A stretch of DNA of 64,000 nucleotides from Prinsepia uniflora (GCA_032719365.1 CM064875.1:14061816-14125815), one strand, 5' to 3'; counted from the first letter of the stretch, positions 10,668 to 24,439 are shown. A program made the numbers and translations. Notes: generated from the letters alone by a model not told the origin.

Positions 10668-12090
10668 ACCTAAACATGATTATCGTTTGATTAATTAATA
10701 AGAGGGGGGGAGGGGGGGGGGGGGTAGATGATTGTTTCTATTATTCTAAGTGATTAACTAACTTAATCTAATTTAATCTACCCTAATTTATTATTTATAT
10801 GGTCAACTCATCTTTAAACCTAACTCATTCATGATTGTATTAACTTCAACCTACATAATCATTTAATTTTAATATTACGAGTTACTTGCATATTCTCTTA
10901 AGTACGTGCCCGGGGCCCCCGAGGACACTTTCAATGACCTAGACTCAGGGCTCCCTATATCTAGTCAAGCATTAAGAGCGAACACACAAACATAACAAAA
11001 ACTAGAATCATAGAACACATAGAATATTGAAACAATAAAATTCATAAAACCAAGAATATTGTTAGAAATCAATTCATATAACCAATATTCAAGCATAAGA
11101 AATAATTACAAGGTAAAGAAGTTGTGTTACACTTTTTCACTTCGAGGCTCCCTATGGATACGAAGTGATTGGGCACTCTTTGGTGAGACAAGCGAGGGCT
11201 CCTCAACTTAGTCACGTATGGAGTAGAAGGTTAAGTATGGTGTAATTATTCTTACACTTGAAATCTTGCATATAATGAAAGGGGAAAATTTGTTGAGCAA
11301 CGTTTTGGTACAAATAATGAGCGACTTCTTACAAATAACCTAAACCTCTCTATTTATAAGAGAAAATTAATCCCTAAATAAATAGGTGTTTACAATTTAA
11401 TTCTAAGAGGAAAATGATTAAACTAATTAAATTAAAGTTCTAAAGAAAAAAGGTAACAAAAATCCTAATTAAAAAGGTTTCCTAAATAAAAAGGAAACAA
11501 ATTCAAGCTTGAATTGGATAAATTTTCCTCAAAAAGGAAGAAAAAATGTGCTGGAATAGTAACAAGAATCGGCTCGGTGGGATGTTGTTAGAACTAGGAA
11601 GAAATTTTGGTAGGCGCATACTGAAACATGGGGTGAATTTCGGCAGTCAACGGGTAGTCAACGTGCAAAGAGGCATGACGTGAGTTCGGTGGACGGGTGC
11701 CGAGCTAGCTTCAGAGATTTCCGGAGACGAGCGCTGAGAGGGGAAGTATACAATTCAGGAAGCGCACGCCGAAGTGGGCTTAACAGATTCAGGAGGCGCG
11801 CACCAAAAACATGCTTATCTGTTCAGTAGGCGTGCACTGAAATGGATCTGGGGCTGTCACTTTGGGTTCGGTAGGCTCCTACCGAATTCTGTTGTACTTT
11901 TTGGTGGCTTCCTTTCATTCAATCATAACTTCTTCAATATAACTCCGATTGAGGTCATTCTTTCGCCTAAATTCTCGTAATTCCAAACTCTATCCAATTC
12001 TACACATTTCTCACAAAATATATTATTTCTCCTATTTTTTGGTATTTAAACATTAAAAGATAAGCATAAATGGTATAAAATGATGGTTAA
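10668..12090 (-). other. Unclassified AT-rich block with minus-strand TATA box, possibly an LTR fragment
   Basis: No coding sequence is recognised. On the minus strand, CTTATAAATAGAGAGG lies at about 11346-11360, a good TATA box, followed downstream by transcript-like sequence, so this may be the promoter part of an LTR from a different family. G runs occur at 10704-10724 (7 then 13 G, split by one A), next to the end of the preceding LTR. Confidence 0.35.
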
Positions 12091-13015
12091 TTCAAGGTTT
12101 ATCAGTGATGAAGTCACCCGCCACGTCATCATCTTCAAGCTCCCACCGGGTCGACCTGAATACCAGACCCGACTCTAAGACCACCATTTCAAGTCCTTTC
12201 TTTGATCTAATTCCACTAATATGTTTCTAGCCTACCCATAAACAATTCTATGGCCATACAATCGAGAAACCATACCTGTAGAACCTTCATCCATGCTCGA
12301 CTCTCACGGCTTAACTTCAAGCTCGTTCCCAGGCCAGTCCAGACGTCTGTTTTCCTTCATTTTTTCCCTGCAGACTCGCAGAAGCTCAAGGAACGTAACC
12401 ATGACTTCAGGATTCCATTCTAATAACCCAAAATTCAAAACCCAAAAATCCAACACACAGAGGTTTACCTTTTTTCTAGGTTTTCCAGCCGACCATCGTG
12501 ACTCTGCCTCGTCCATCATCTCTCTCAGTCTCTCAACCTCACTCTCACTCTTTGTTTCCCTCGACCAGCATCAAATGCTAAAGGAAATGAAGAAATATTG
12601 GGGTGGGGGTTTCAGGTATGTTAAAACAAAGGAAAGAGATGCATAAATTTAGGGTATGAGCCAATTGGGTGGGTGACAAGTGGCACTCATCCTATTGTCC
12701 CAAAAACAGATATTCTGTGTCCCACAACCAAACAAACCTAAGTCAACTTCTTTTAAATACGTGCACCGTAAACCTCGTTCAAACTATTATGACCTAGAAT
12801 TTCACCGTACGACGTCCAAATTTGTCATGTCACTTATCTACATAATCAAAATCTCTCGATCTACGTAATGGACCTCGGTTAACAAGCAAATAACCGCCCG
12901 GGTCAAAATTCAACACTTTCCCTTCTAGGGGTAAAATCGTCATTTTACCTCGACTAATCCCGATTATTCTTGATAATCTCTTGATAATCCCGTGATTACG
13001 GGACGGGTCGTTACA
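12090..13015 (-). mobile_element. Truncated minus-strand LTR of the large Ty3/gypsy superfamily
   Basis: The right edge reads GGGACGGGTCGTTACA, the complement of the LTR start TGTAACGACCCG. It contains the superfamily blocks in order: the palindrome relative near 12668-12692, then gacgtcc..cgtacg, then gtcattttacc next to the LTR start. The left part is lost at about 12090; the 12293-12646 frame within it shows no domain. Confidence 0.7.
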
Positions 13016-13129
13016 AGTCCTCTCTATCCATTATGTGAGTTATATCCGGAATCAATGGTGCACCTTCGTATTCGATGTCAAGGTGCCATATGTGTTTGGT
13101 TCAGAGACTGCTCAGTTTAAGAGTTGAAG

Positions 13130-13830
13130 TCCATAAAATCTCCTCCTTTGAGAACTTGTTGTTTGATGCTTGTGGAAAGAATCAAGATAAGGGTCTGGAT
13201 AATAGATGTGTAACAACAATTGTGGCCAACTAGAATTTATAGATTTGGAAGCATCCATGTAAGTTTGTATTTGAAGGTGCGTCTTTTGATCCCTATAAAA
13301 TTATTCGAGCAATTTTTGGGCAAGTAGCAAAGTTTTGGGTGGTGCACTAACCCTTCTTCATCCCATTGTGCCAACAGAACCTGCCAACATGCCCCAAATT
13401 TGTTGGTCCTTGCCTCTGCAATCTCTAGTCAAGATCAATTGTGACGCATCTTAGATCGATTGCAAGCCCATGGAAAGCATTGGTGTAGTTATATATAAAG
13501 GGAGGTCTCTAGTGGCAAATTACTTTACCCAGCTAGCGAAAATGCTCTAATGGATGAGGTCTAGGCAGTCCTAACTGGTTGTCTATTTCCACTGGAGTGC
13601 TAGCATAATTGCATAATTTTGGAAACGAACTACCAGTACTTATTCATTAAATTTCAAGAAAGATTGATCAAGCAAACTGGGAATTATTTCCCATATTATC
13701 GAGGTTGAAGGATTACAGTCAACAATTTGATGAGTTCTGGTTTCGATGAATCTCAAGATAAGCAATAAGGTAGCTGATACATTAGCTTTTCAGGCATGAT
13801 GAAGAATGAGCAGGGAGGTCTGGATCAATC
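13130..13830 (+). pseudogene. LINE-type RNase H (RVT_3-like) domain remnant
   Basis: Interrupted frames give pieces typical of the C-terminus of plant non-LTR reverse transcriptases: IWKHPCKFVFEGASFDPYKI near 13235-13300, then SLVKINCDAS ... IGVVIYKGRSLVANY near 13420-13530, and SNKVADTLAFQA near 13760-13798. Stops and frame changes separate the pieces, so it is a dead fragment. The first aspartate region (INCDAS) is recognisable. An AT-rich stretch with poly(A)-like aattaaaaaaagaataaaaagc near 14043 could be the 3' tail. Confidence 0.65.
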
Positions 13831-14664
13831 ATGCTCCAACCTTTTTAGTGTTTGTTTTGAATAATGATGGACTTTTTTTCCATCATGTTTGATGTGTTTC
13901 ATTTATGGGCCTGAAGGATTGGGCACCCATGTACTCCCAAACGCCTATATACCCTCAGCCCTTGTTGTGTTATTCTAATGTTAGTTTTTAGTCTCTTTCC
14001 TTTTATTTTGTTTGCTTTTATTACAATGGAAGGTAATTTCAAATTAAAAAAAGAATAAAAAGCAAGTGAAAGTGAAACCGGTTTCTCATAACATATGAAA
14101 CTAAAGAAACATTCTTTGTTTTTTGGGTTATATCTATGTAGGCTCTAGGAAATTACTTCCACTCTAAGTTTGGATTTGTGGCTTAGATATTATTCTTCTT
14201 ATTTCATCTATATAACATTCGCAGTGTCGGTGTTCTACCCAAAAAAGTGCGATAGCGGACCTAGGTCGCCTTCAGTGTATCTCCGTTGAAATTGACATTT
14301 CCAGAAGGAGTTGGCATGTGTGGGATTTTCTCTCAATGAAGTATCAATGATAAATGTCTGAATGTTGGGTTTGAAGGTTGTGGGCCCAGATTTCTATAGG
14401 CCATGGTATCTTCCTAGATAGGCTGACACAAAAGCAAATAGGTTTTTAACTGCCTTCAAAGTAGGTCTGTCACTAGTAGAGACTGATACTAGACAATTAG
14501 ATATGAGTTATATTGCGGCCCAAGAACCTTTCTTTTAATCAAGTGATTTTGAGGCAAGCGGGCTAATTACTAACACTATTCTTTTATACGCCTTCTTCTT
14601 AATGTATTTAAGAATTTTAATAAATTTACTTACTAATCTAGTCCAAGTTCAATTTATGTGAAGC

Positions 14665-14700
<36 letters not shown>

Positions 14701-15849
14701 AGCAGCTTGTTATTTTGTTAGAGGCAGTCATCATGAAGGTTTTCTTAAGTTGGGATGATAGTATTTGACCAAAAAACAGATGGTTTTATGAGCTAAAGAT
14801 AGCCACAAAACACACTGGTTTATATTTTGAATACTTCGAATTCCTCTTAATAAAAATCATTGTATTGCAATAAAGGTGAGATACAAGTACTGAAATAGAA
14901 AATGTGTGAATATTAAATGCAATAAGTAAATTACAAGTGTTGTAAGTAAATATTTCTTTCAAAATCAAGCCCTTGATGGGCATGATCTCCTAGACATCAT
15001 CAACTGAGTAAACATCAATCGAAATCATGTCATGGATGGATAGAGCATTAAAACGATATTGAGGTGTCAAAGGGTCAGTGTATGGATGCCTCGTTGACTA
15101 TATTAAGCAACGGTCAGATGAGGTAGGTGTCTGGGATACCTCTAAGACTGGTTTTGGTAGCACCCGAGATGAGGGAAAGCTTGGGATTCTACTCTGGAAC
15201 TGAAAAATGGATGAGAAAAGAGACTAAATCTTGATCCCAAATTAGAGAAACTGGTTGTGCTTAAAGAGGTGAACCTTTGAACAAAGAATTTTTTGAGGTT
15301 TTTTAGTTACTTTGAAATTGATTATGTTGATCAATTTATTTGTTTGATTAATTGATTGGTTGTCCTTTAAACAAAAAGACTTCTTCTACTTTTCATAGGG
15401 GGGTTGAGGGCTAATTTGGCTTGCCAAATGAACTTATGTGGATCCGCTTTGTAGTTTCTTGTCTCGAATATCTCATTTTCCTCTAACACATTCAGTGCCT
15501 CAAAACCGGCTTCCCCCTTCTCTACGCCTTCATGTTTCCACGTCTTAAGTGGCCATTTTGGGATGGGCCTTACAAGGTGGGTATTGCCTTCACGTTTCCA
15601 CGTCTTAAGTTGCCATTTTGGGTTGGGTTAAAGGTCACCCTTACTAGGCCAGAAGTAGAATTTTCGAGCGTAGACATTGCCCCCACGAATTTGAAATGAT
15701 TTAGGTCTAAAGCAGCCTGGCCCCACTCCTGCAACTTCGGCAGTTCAACTGCTTGTGTTTTAGCGGTTAAGCTCAATTCTTCTTACTTCTCACTCGCTCA
15801 AATGAAAACTCTGGTTCATTCTTAATCCTCATACTGTTTTATTAGACAA
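13831..15849. other. AT-rich sequence with no gene seen; (TA)n at 14669-14698
   Basis: No frame shows a known domain. A TA dinucleotide run of about 15 repeats lies at 14669-14698. A short duplication (ccttcacgtttccacgtcttaagt) occurs near 15527-15550 and 15588-15611. Confidence 0.5.
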
Positions 15850-18820
15850 TATGGCCCCCAAAATCTTCTTTAAAGGGAAAAGACAAGGTGAAACCCTCCA
15901 ATCTCCTTATTCTAGAGCCTGCTACTATTACTCTATGGATATACGGTTTGGGTTTTGAAGAAGATGCCGCCATTTCTCGAAGCACTTTGTCGACTTTTGA
16001 GAATAATGGTGATGTTATTCTTGATCCCTATTTCATGATTGATTCAGAGCACCATTTTGCTTTATGTCCTTGCTAGAGAGGTCCTTTCCTGCCCGCCCAT
16101 CTTGAAGAACTCAAGGTTTCTCGTATCTATCAGAGTCAACCATTCCCTTGGGAGAAGCTCCATTATGACTATGGGCACCTTTTTCCCTTGGTAAATGAGC
16201 TGAGTTTCGTCAATCTATAAGTTGTGTGGGTTTAAGGAATGAAGCAATCGTACTCTGTCGAACTCTCGAGCAATGAAATTTACCATTTGGTGAGTCTTTT
16301 TACCATTCCCACTCCTTTAATCTTCTTAGTGCTCCTATATGCTTTTGGAATAGTAGCACAAATAATTTTGATTTCCGGGTTGGGTCAATGACTCTAACTC
16401 TCTTCAGATATGTTTGCATTTTTTGGGTAGTCTCCATCTAGGAATATTTCTGATTTTATCCCCTCATTCCGATCTTTCCCGAGCATGAATCCTGATCCAT
16501 CAATCGTTCGATTACCCTCTCAAGTTCCCACTTCGTTTCCCTTCCCCAATTTTTGGCTACCTTCTGCTCTTTTAACAGCAACTGAAAAATCAGGGCAGAA
16601 AATAATTTTGGGGATTTAGGATTTTCGAGCTCATATTTCGGATTTTCCTTTTGAGAAAATGCAATTTACTATTTTTAATTAGATTGGTTTGTATATCCTA
16701 ATGTCATGAAGAGTCTGAGAGTGGAATAGATTCTTTTGGATAAAGCTCTAGCCTCTTGCTCTATTATAGCTATGAGACCTCTGGTTTTGACTCAATTGTA
16801 CAACATCCTGCGTGCCATTACTTGTCAACTTATAAGGCCTTTCCCCTTGAATGGCCCTCTACGGATGGACCAATTATGGTTTAATTCGTCCTCAATTTCG
16901 GGGTCAATCCATTGATTGCCCAGATACCATCATCCCATCTCCATGTTGATGCCTCTTCCTCATGTCCCTTTTTTCTACCAAGGATTTCTTAACATTTTGT
17001 TACATGTAATCCTCCCGTCGTCGTGATCATTGGGATGCCAGTATGATCAGGAAGTATCCCTAGTTCTGAGAGGAAGGTTTCTTGTATATGTCTTCTCATC
17101 CTGCGATTAAGAGGGTGATTGCTAGATATTTCATAAGATGCATCTTGACTCGTGATCTTTTGAATAGTAGTGAGAAAACAAGTATGTCTGCGTCTGGCTT
17201 TGATGTTTATCAACCTAACGACTGTGCTCGCCATTTTGGATTCTGTCAGTCCATCCCCATCCCATTTGCGAGGGGAATGTTTGGAGGGATGTCATTCCGA
17301 CTCAAGGATTTTGAAATTGTAGCAGAAATCACTGCTCGGGATGCCTTGTCTGTGTTGCCCGTGAAATTCCCAAATGTTATGCAGGCATCTTATGAGTGCA
17401 TAGCTCTTTTGCTGCTCGATGGGCTACCTATTTCAAGGCAACTTTTAAGGTTGCTATCAGGACAGTATGGAATCAACAATCCTTTATATTGGAAAGGTTG
17501 GGTGGAATTGTCACAACCAATTGGACTCTCCTTACCAACAGGATATCCAAGAGTAACGATGTTCCTTCCACATGTATGCTTTCCTTTGTTGTGCATTTGC
17601 TTTATTTCATCACCTTAACTTATTCTTTTTGGCTACTTAGTTGGCTCTGATGAGGCAGAGTTGTTGGTGGAGAGGATTAATGATTCCCTGCTCATAATTG
17701 AAATGCCCCATATGATCCTGTTATCCTTAATCGACTAGAAAGTCAGGATAGTTCAGCGGTTGCAAATGTGAGGACAGCTCAGGTGGCTGTATTAGTTCCA
17801 TTTTCTCTCCTAGTGGAGAAAAAGTGCAAGCAGCCCTCTGAAATGACTCATTTTCTACGAATCTTCATTTTGGTGTCCCTGTTTATGGACCTTCCTTTTG
17901 CTAACTTCAAATTTTTAGGAAGAGGAACCTAAGAATGAAGTGCCTTTTTACCCCTCCCCGAGTTATGGTAAAGCCCCTCCTATTTTGTGATCCGAATTTT
18001 CTACCATCAATTATTTATATGCGAGGGGTGATTCTAACTTCGGAACTGAGATGTCATCGTCTCCCTTTTCCTTTGGCAGGACTCCAGTTTCCTTGTCTTC
18101 CCCAAAGGCCCCAAAGCGGAAGGCTACATCATCCATGGGTCACCCCGCCCTAGTAACGTCTCTCATCGACTCATCCCAATTTGATTTATAGTCATGCACT
18201 CCATTTGACCTTGATCTTCTGGAAGCAATGGTGAATTCTTTTTCTTCATCTTCCCAAGCTGGTGCATAACCACGAATTCTTCTCCTCTTGAATTTTTTAC
18301 TGCTCGAGATGTAGTTATGTCTTTCGTTGTCAGAGGCAACTCTTAGGATGTGAGGGAAGTAGTCTGAGCAGTGAAGATCTTCTCTAATTCTTCCTTTACA
18401 ACTTCAATGTCTTCTCATTTGATGATGGTGATGTTAAACTGTTACCGAGAGCATTATTGGTCCTTCAGTCTGCAACAACTTTCTCATCCAGCGGAGGCGC
18501 CAACCATACTTGAATTGGAAGATTTTCACTAAGGGTGTTCTGTCGAGAATGACGACTGCATACGTCAGGGGACTATATTCGTTGGTAGAGCTCAATCAGT
18601 TACAAGCACTTAAAACCTAGATGGTCGAATCATAAGCTTATTAAGCGAAGGTGACATAAATGTACCATCTTGCCAGGGTTAAAAGAGGTACAACGCAAAA
18701 AGAACTTCAGGGAGATAAGCAGCCAGCCCGCTCACGCACCTGATCAAGACTATGTAATTTCCCCATATGAGAATCATCAAAACTGGTCTTCAGACCATGC
18801 TTAATAAACTGTTGGGCTCG
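15850..18820 (+). pseudogene. Plant mobile domain (PMD)-like gene remnant
   Basis: Several broken frames read in the same direction with PMD-like motifs. LVLTQLYNILRAI ... GPLRMDQLWF is near 16780-16880. The longest frame, 17082-17618, contains FDVYQPNDCARHFGFCQSIPI, like the Y.P.R.A.QFG..Q.IP motif of PMD proteins. A downstream piece reads PKAPKRKATSS near 18100. PMD proteins are nuclear, plant-specific, and are also carried by some transposons. Stops and frame changes throughout mean no product is made. Whether this came from a host gene or a transposon cannot be told, and the ends are approximate. Confidence 0.45.
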
Positions 18821-19253
18821 TCATAAATTGTTTTTATATTCTATCCCATTCCGTAACTTTGGGCCTTTGTAGGCCTTTTTCTTTGACAATCATCATGAAT
18901 TCTAATTTACGTATCTGATTCTTTTGAGATTCCTACTTGTCTTCGAATTATAATGATAATAAACCTCTCTTTAATCCTCATTACTGTTCACGTGATCTGA
19001 GATTAACACCCGGCCAGCCTCTTTAGATTATAAGTACGAAGAAATTTTCCATTTGTCTTACATGCTTCTTCATTCCTCATTTTAAACAATGTCTTCCTCT
19101 CCCCCTTCTTTTGCATATTTCAGTATGTTTTGTTACCATTTTGTTATTGAGCCACCTAATAAACATTTTTTTATTCCAAAAACAAGCAATTGATCAAATG
19201 GTTTCAATTTAGGCAGTAGGTTTTTTATTTAATTTTTGATACATGGTTGTAAG
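18821..19253. other. AT-rich sequence, nothing recognised
   Basis: Low-complexity, T-rich sequence between the PMD-like remnant and the hAT target site, with no domain, RNA gene or terminal repeat visible. Confidence 0.4.
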
Positions 19254-20199
19254 GTTAAATGTAGCCCTCATCATCGGGCCGGTTCGGGCAAAGCTAGCCC
19301 AAATTTTTTGGACTTAGGTCAAGCTAGGCTAGACCTATTTCATAATACTGGGTTGGACGAGCTTAGTCATAAATATAAAAACCCAAGCACTTTATTAGGT
19401 CGGGTATTTATCGGGTTTTACATGCCGGGCCTAATAAGCTCATTCGGGCCGGACTCAATTCGATTTTTAGAAATAACATGTTCAACCTTTCAAATAAAAA
19501 AAAACTTGTTCAACAAATTTTGGAGTTAAAAAAAAGTATGAAAGAAGAAATAATATAACAACTTTATCATTAAATTAACTCATTTTCAGTCTCAGCCACC
19601 TCAATCTCATGATCACTACATCTATCTATGACTTACATGTTAGAACAACCTAAAGCAAATTCTTGTTGTTACAACCTAAAACAAATTCAGTGACTGCATC
19701 CATCCACTTTTAAAAAATACATTACAACTCCATCATCAAATTCTTGTTCCTTGCAACCTAAAGCAAATTGTGTGTTAAAGCAAATCGTGGCTATATTTAT
19801 CTAAAATTGATTATGATTATATGTTCTTTATGTAAATGGATATAATTGTACAAAGATGACTATACAAGGAAATAAAACAGTCATATCGATCATGTAAAAA
19901 ACATGAGGCATAGTTGTATTGTTTTCCCAATTTTAATATCCTAATGCAAAAAATAATGTCAATTATGCCTAAACTTCAATTGTGTTTAGGCTAGCCAAGG
20001 TTGAAACAAAAAGAGCAACAGTTATGAGAGAATTCAACACATGAATGCAAAAGACACCCCATACCAGATTTGGATCATAACTATGAAATCCTAAATATTA
20101 AAAAGAACGAAACTTTACCTCACTTCATTACTTGCAAAACAGCCTTATTACAAGTAAGATTAAGTTCACGCTGAAAACATATATTCGATAATAGCCAAT

Positions 20200-23100
20200 G
20201 TTCAAAATGACGGGCTAGGCGGAGCGGCACCGCCGCGAAAACCTTATGCGGCAACTATAGGCGGGTCACCGTCGCGTAATTGGCGACTGGGCGGCTGGCA
20301 AGGAAGAGGCTAGGCAGTTTGGAGAAGAAAAAAAAAATCCAACAAACCATTCGAAATTACCAAATCCGACTTAGACCCATATCATACATTACACTGTGAG
20401 ATCACCCAAATATCATTCCAGAGCATATGAAATATAATTATCACATTCAATCAAATGAAATGTCAATGTATCATTCATTCATTCATAATCATACTTATAA
20501 TTTATAAATTCAAAATCAAAAGAATTAAACAAACAAATCAGACTCAAACTAAATGAAATATCATTCTTAATCATACTTACAAATTCAACATCAAAAGAAT
20601 TAAACAAACAAATGAACAATCAAACACATTACATTACAATTCTAATTTACAGAACACCCAATCTTGATAATACCCAAAGATCCAATACCCAAACTAAATC
20701 AGACTCAGAGTCTCAAACTACCAATACCATCCGCGAAGTCGCGAACTCGAAACCTGCTCCACGAGTCTTCCGTTGCCTCTATGAAGTAAAAATTCATTAT
20801 CTAATGTTCGAATAGATAATGAATGAAAAAAAAAAAGTAAAAAACTGATTGGTAGATATGGATTATGGACTGAAATTGAAATAAATATATTTTCTTTGCC
20901 TCATTGATTTGTTAACTAATTGGTAGATATTAATAAGATAAGGATGAATTAAACTTTAAAGATGGCACTTTATTTTATTTATTATTCTTTTCATGTTTAT
21001 TAGATGAAAATCCCACTAATGGCCATTGTTGCTTACTGCTTAGTCTGCTAGTGCTTATTCTTAAACAGAGATATTGAGTGGTGCACTGGTGCTCATTGGC
21101 CATTTCGCATTTGTACCATTGCTAATTAGCCATTGCACCATTGCAAATTGTTATTGAAATTGAATTAGTGCTTTTCATTTTTTATGGACTATGGTATATG
21201 TTTAAATTTTTAAATTGTAAGTTTTACATAAATGTCTACACCTTCCGAACCAAATGTAGAACCAAATGTAACGTTCGAAATAAAAAGACCATTGAAGCAG
21301 GGTAGTGGTGATATTGGATCGGAGTTTGCACTTTTGGAAAATCCTACAAACTTTGATAAGGTGAAGTGTAAGTTATGTGGTAAGTGTATGAGTGGTGAAA
21401 GCAATAGGATAGAATAACACATAGCCCACATCAAGGGAAATGTAGCTTCGAATTCAAAGTCTTCGAATGATGATAAATTAAGGTGTAAAGCCGTTTAGAT
21501 GAAGCAAAGGTAAAGAAAAGAAAAAAATCGACTTGAAGAGGAAGTGAGGCAAGAAGTTAAAATTCAAGAAGAAGAAGGGGAGGAAGTTGAATTGGTTGTC
21601 CAAAAAAAATCAAACATTTTCTTGGGCCTATGGATAAGTTTGCAAACACTATCAATTTCAAATCTTCAATGGGTGGAAACAAGAAACTTCGACAACAAAT
21701 ATCAATGATGCATTTTGGAAGGAAAGAACACATTATGTGCATCAATATTTGGCACGATGGGTGTATTAATCTGGTCTTCCTTTCCATGTCATTGAGAATG
21801 ATAGCTTCAAAAGATTTGTGGAAGCGGTAGGTCAATTTTGTCCAGGTTACCAACCTCCAAGCCAATACCAATTAAGGGAGCCATTATTGAAGGAAGAAAT
21901 TGAGAGAACTAGAAAGTCACTTACCACACAAGGAAAAAAGTGGGCTAAGCATGGTTGTTCAACCATGATCGATGCTTGGAGTGACCAAAAAAGAAGAAGT
22001 ATAATGAATTTGTGTGTAAATTGCAAGGAAAGCACAACTTTTCTTTCTTCTAAGGAAGTTTCGGGGGAATCACACACGGGCCTAGATATATTTGAATATG
22101 TGGACAAGTGCATTGATGATATTAGGTCACAAAACATAACTCAAGTGGTGACGGACAATGCATCTAACAATATGGTGGTGGCGGAGTTGTTGAAGTTGAA
22201 GAGGCCAAACATCTTTTGGACTTCATATGCCACTCATATTTTGAATCTTACGCTCCAAGGAATTGGTAACCTACCTAAGTTCAAAGGAGTCATTGAGAAG
22301 GCAAAAGCCATCACCATCTTCATTTATGCCCATCATAAAACGTTGGACTTAATGAGGAAGTTCACAAAGAAAAGTGACATTGTAAGGCCGGGAGTAACTA
22401 GATTTGTAACTTTTTTCCTAACTTTGCAAAGCTTGGTAGAGAAGAAGCAAGAATTGAAGGAAATGTTTACAAGTGAAAATAGGAAAGCTTCATATAACAC
22501 AATTTTGAGTATGAATTTTTGGAATGGTGCAACACTTGGTTTGAAAGTTTTTGGCCCTCTATTTAAAGTGCTTCGACTTGTTGACGGGGATAAAAGGCCA
22601 TCAATGGGATTTTTGTATGAAGAGCTACATGAAGCAAGAAATGAGATTAAAAAGGCTTTCAAACATCAAGAGGTGAACCATAGCCCAATCCTTGATATTG
22701 TTAATGCAAAAGGTCGCGATAGGCTTGATGGTCCATTACATAAGGCGGCCTACCTCTTGAATCCTTATTACTTTTTCAAAGATGATAGCATAGTTGAAGA
22801 TCCATTTTCCTTGGAAGAGATGTTCGATTGTGTTGAGAAGTTATTCCTCAATGACATTAATAAGCAAGATAATGCGATGAATGAAGAATTTGTGAAGTAC
22901 AAGAAAAAAGAAGGGGGGTTTGGAAAACCTTTGGCCTATGTTGCAACAACTAGAAATGATTTCGATCCGAGTAAGAACATTCACAATTCATAATTTCGTT
23001 TTTAGTTGTCATTCTTACATATTTTTTTCATTAATTAAGAAGATTACGCCTTTTTAGTTCAATGGTGGTTCTTGTATGGAGGTGGTGTACCTACATTGCA

Positions 23101-23926
23101 AAAAATGGCTCAAAGGATTCTCTCTTTGACTACAAGTTCATCCGGATGTGAGAGAAATTGGAGCACTTTTGAGGGGGTATGTAAGTAGTTAAAGACTATG
23201 GTATAAGAGCTTGTATTTAATACGCTCAAGCTCACTTATGACTTATGAGTTTGTTGTTACATACTTACAATTCAATGTTTTCTAATAGTTTTCAAACTTT
23301 TATCCAATGTAGAACCTTACAAAGAAAATGAACAGACTAGAGGGAACAAGGTTGAACAATCTAGTTTATGTCCAATTCAACGCCAAGATCATCAATAAGA
23401 AAAAACGAGGGGGAGAGAGAGACATAGATGTACTAATTTCTAGTGAAGCTAGTATTGCTCAAGAATGGATTGTTCATGGTGGTGATATTGATGAAGTTGA
23501 CCCCACCCCAAATGATGAAATAAGAGAGCTTAATGAAGAAATTTTGGAATCCGATGAGGACATCCAAGGCGAGGAAAATGAAGATGTATATGAGTTTGAG
23601 TCCGATACGGGTAAGAGTATTGGAGGAATATGGGGAAGAAGAGTTAGAGCCTTAATGGTTGTTCATGTAATATAAGTATGTAATGTATATACTCTTTAAG
23701 AAATATATACTCCTTTTGAAACTTTCATTTTGAACATGTATATGCTCTTTATGAAGTATATGCTCCCTATGAAGTCTTTACTTTTAATGTATGTATATGT
23801 TCTTTATGAAGTATATAAGTATTTATGTATATGCTCATTCATTTATTAAATTTTGCCCTTAAAAAAAAACCGCTTAGGCACTAGGCCCCTACCGGCCGCC
23901 CTATGAGCGCTAAGCGCCGTTTTGAA
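20200..23926 (+). mobile_element. Inner hAT element nested in the outer hAT
   Basis: The left end (ttcaaaatgacgggctaggcgg) and the complement of the right end (ttcaaaacggcgcttagcgc) form an imperfect inverted repeat, and both are followed by GC-rich ggcg/gcgc stretches typical of one plant hAT group. No convincing 8-bp target duplication remains, so the ends are approximate. It contains the hAT transposase remnant in plus orientation. Confidence 0.6.
21232..23673 (+). pseudogene. hAT transposase (BED finger, RNase H-like core, hAT dimerisation), broken
   Basis: The start (MSTPSEPNVEP) leads into a BED zinc finger: KCKLCGK, then HIAHIKGN after a premature stop at about 21415. The main open stretch, 21818-22993 (391 residues), covers the DUF659/RNase H-like region, with the first acidic residue in IDAWSD and the second in VVTDNASNN. 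A further piece, WWFLYGGGVPTLQKMAQRIL then SSSGCERNWSTF (about 23061-23175), is the C-terminal hAT dimerisation region with the third catalytic residue (E of CERNWS). The last piece (23328-23675) is the acidic tail. Several stops and at least two frame breaks mean no full transposase is made, although the D-D-E residues persist. Confidence 0.85.
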
Positions 23927-24439
23927 TATGAAAAGAATAAGCACTAATTCAAAATAAACTAGGCTATGCGCACTCTGCAGTAGCACGCATAAACCATAAA
24001 AAAAAATTAAGAAAGAATCATATATAAAGGAAACACAATAATTCCTAATTAATAATTATTTTATATATTCGAATTTATGTGCCAGATTTATACGGGCGGG
24101 TCGGGATGGACTTACCGGGTCTTATCGAGCTCGGGCCTATCGGGCTTATTGGGTTTGAATACTCCAAGCCCAAGTCCAACCTGCTAACTTACGGGCTGAG
24201 CCAGCCCACATCCCATAGCAGGCCAGTTCGAGTTTTCTGTCAACGGGCCTAGCGGGTACCCACAAGCCCATGAGATTCTGAGCCAAATGATGAGGGCTAG
24301 TTAAATGAATAAAATATATGTAAAAATGATTTGGAATTTTAGATTGGTCAATACCTGTGTGTATATATATATTAAATGAATTTGGTTTAGAATGGTATTC
24401 AAAATGTTACAACCGAAATTATATCGTTTGTGACTTATT

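Larger units (their letters stand above)
19262..24299. mobile_element. Outer hAT-superfamily element with 8-bp TSD GTTAAATG
   Basis: Identical 8-bp duplications GTTAAATG lie at 19254-19261 and 24300-24307, the target length of hAT elements. The ends are 13-bp inverted repeats, TAGCCCTCATCAT (19262-19274) and its complement (24287-24299). Both subterminal regions are rich in gggcc/gggct motifs. The element spans 5,038 bp, but most of its middle is a second hAT with its own ends, so the outer one looks non-autonomous by itself. Confidence 0.88.

Noticed and set aside
23328..23675. 115-aa frame as a separate gene
   Set aside because: It reads as the acidic C-terminal tail of the broken hAT transposase.
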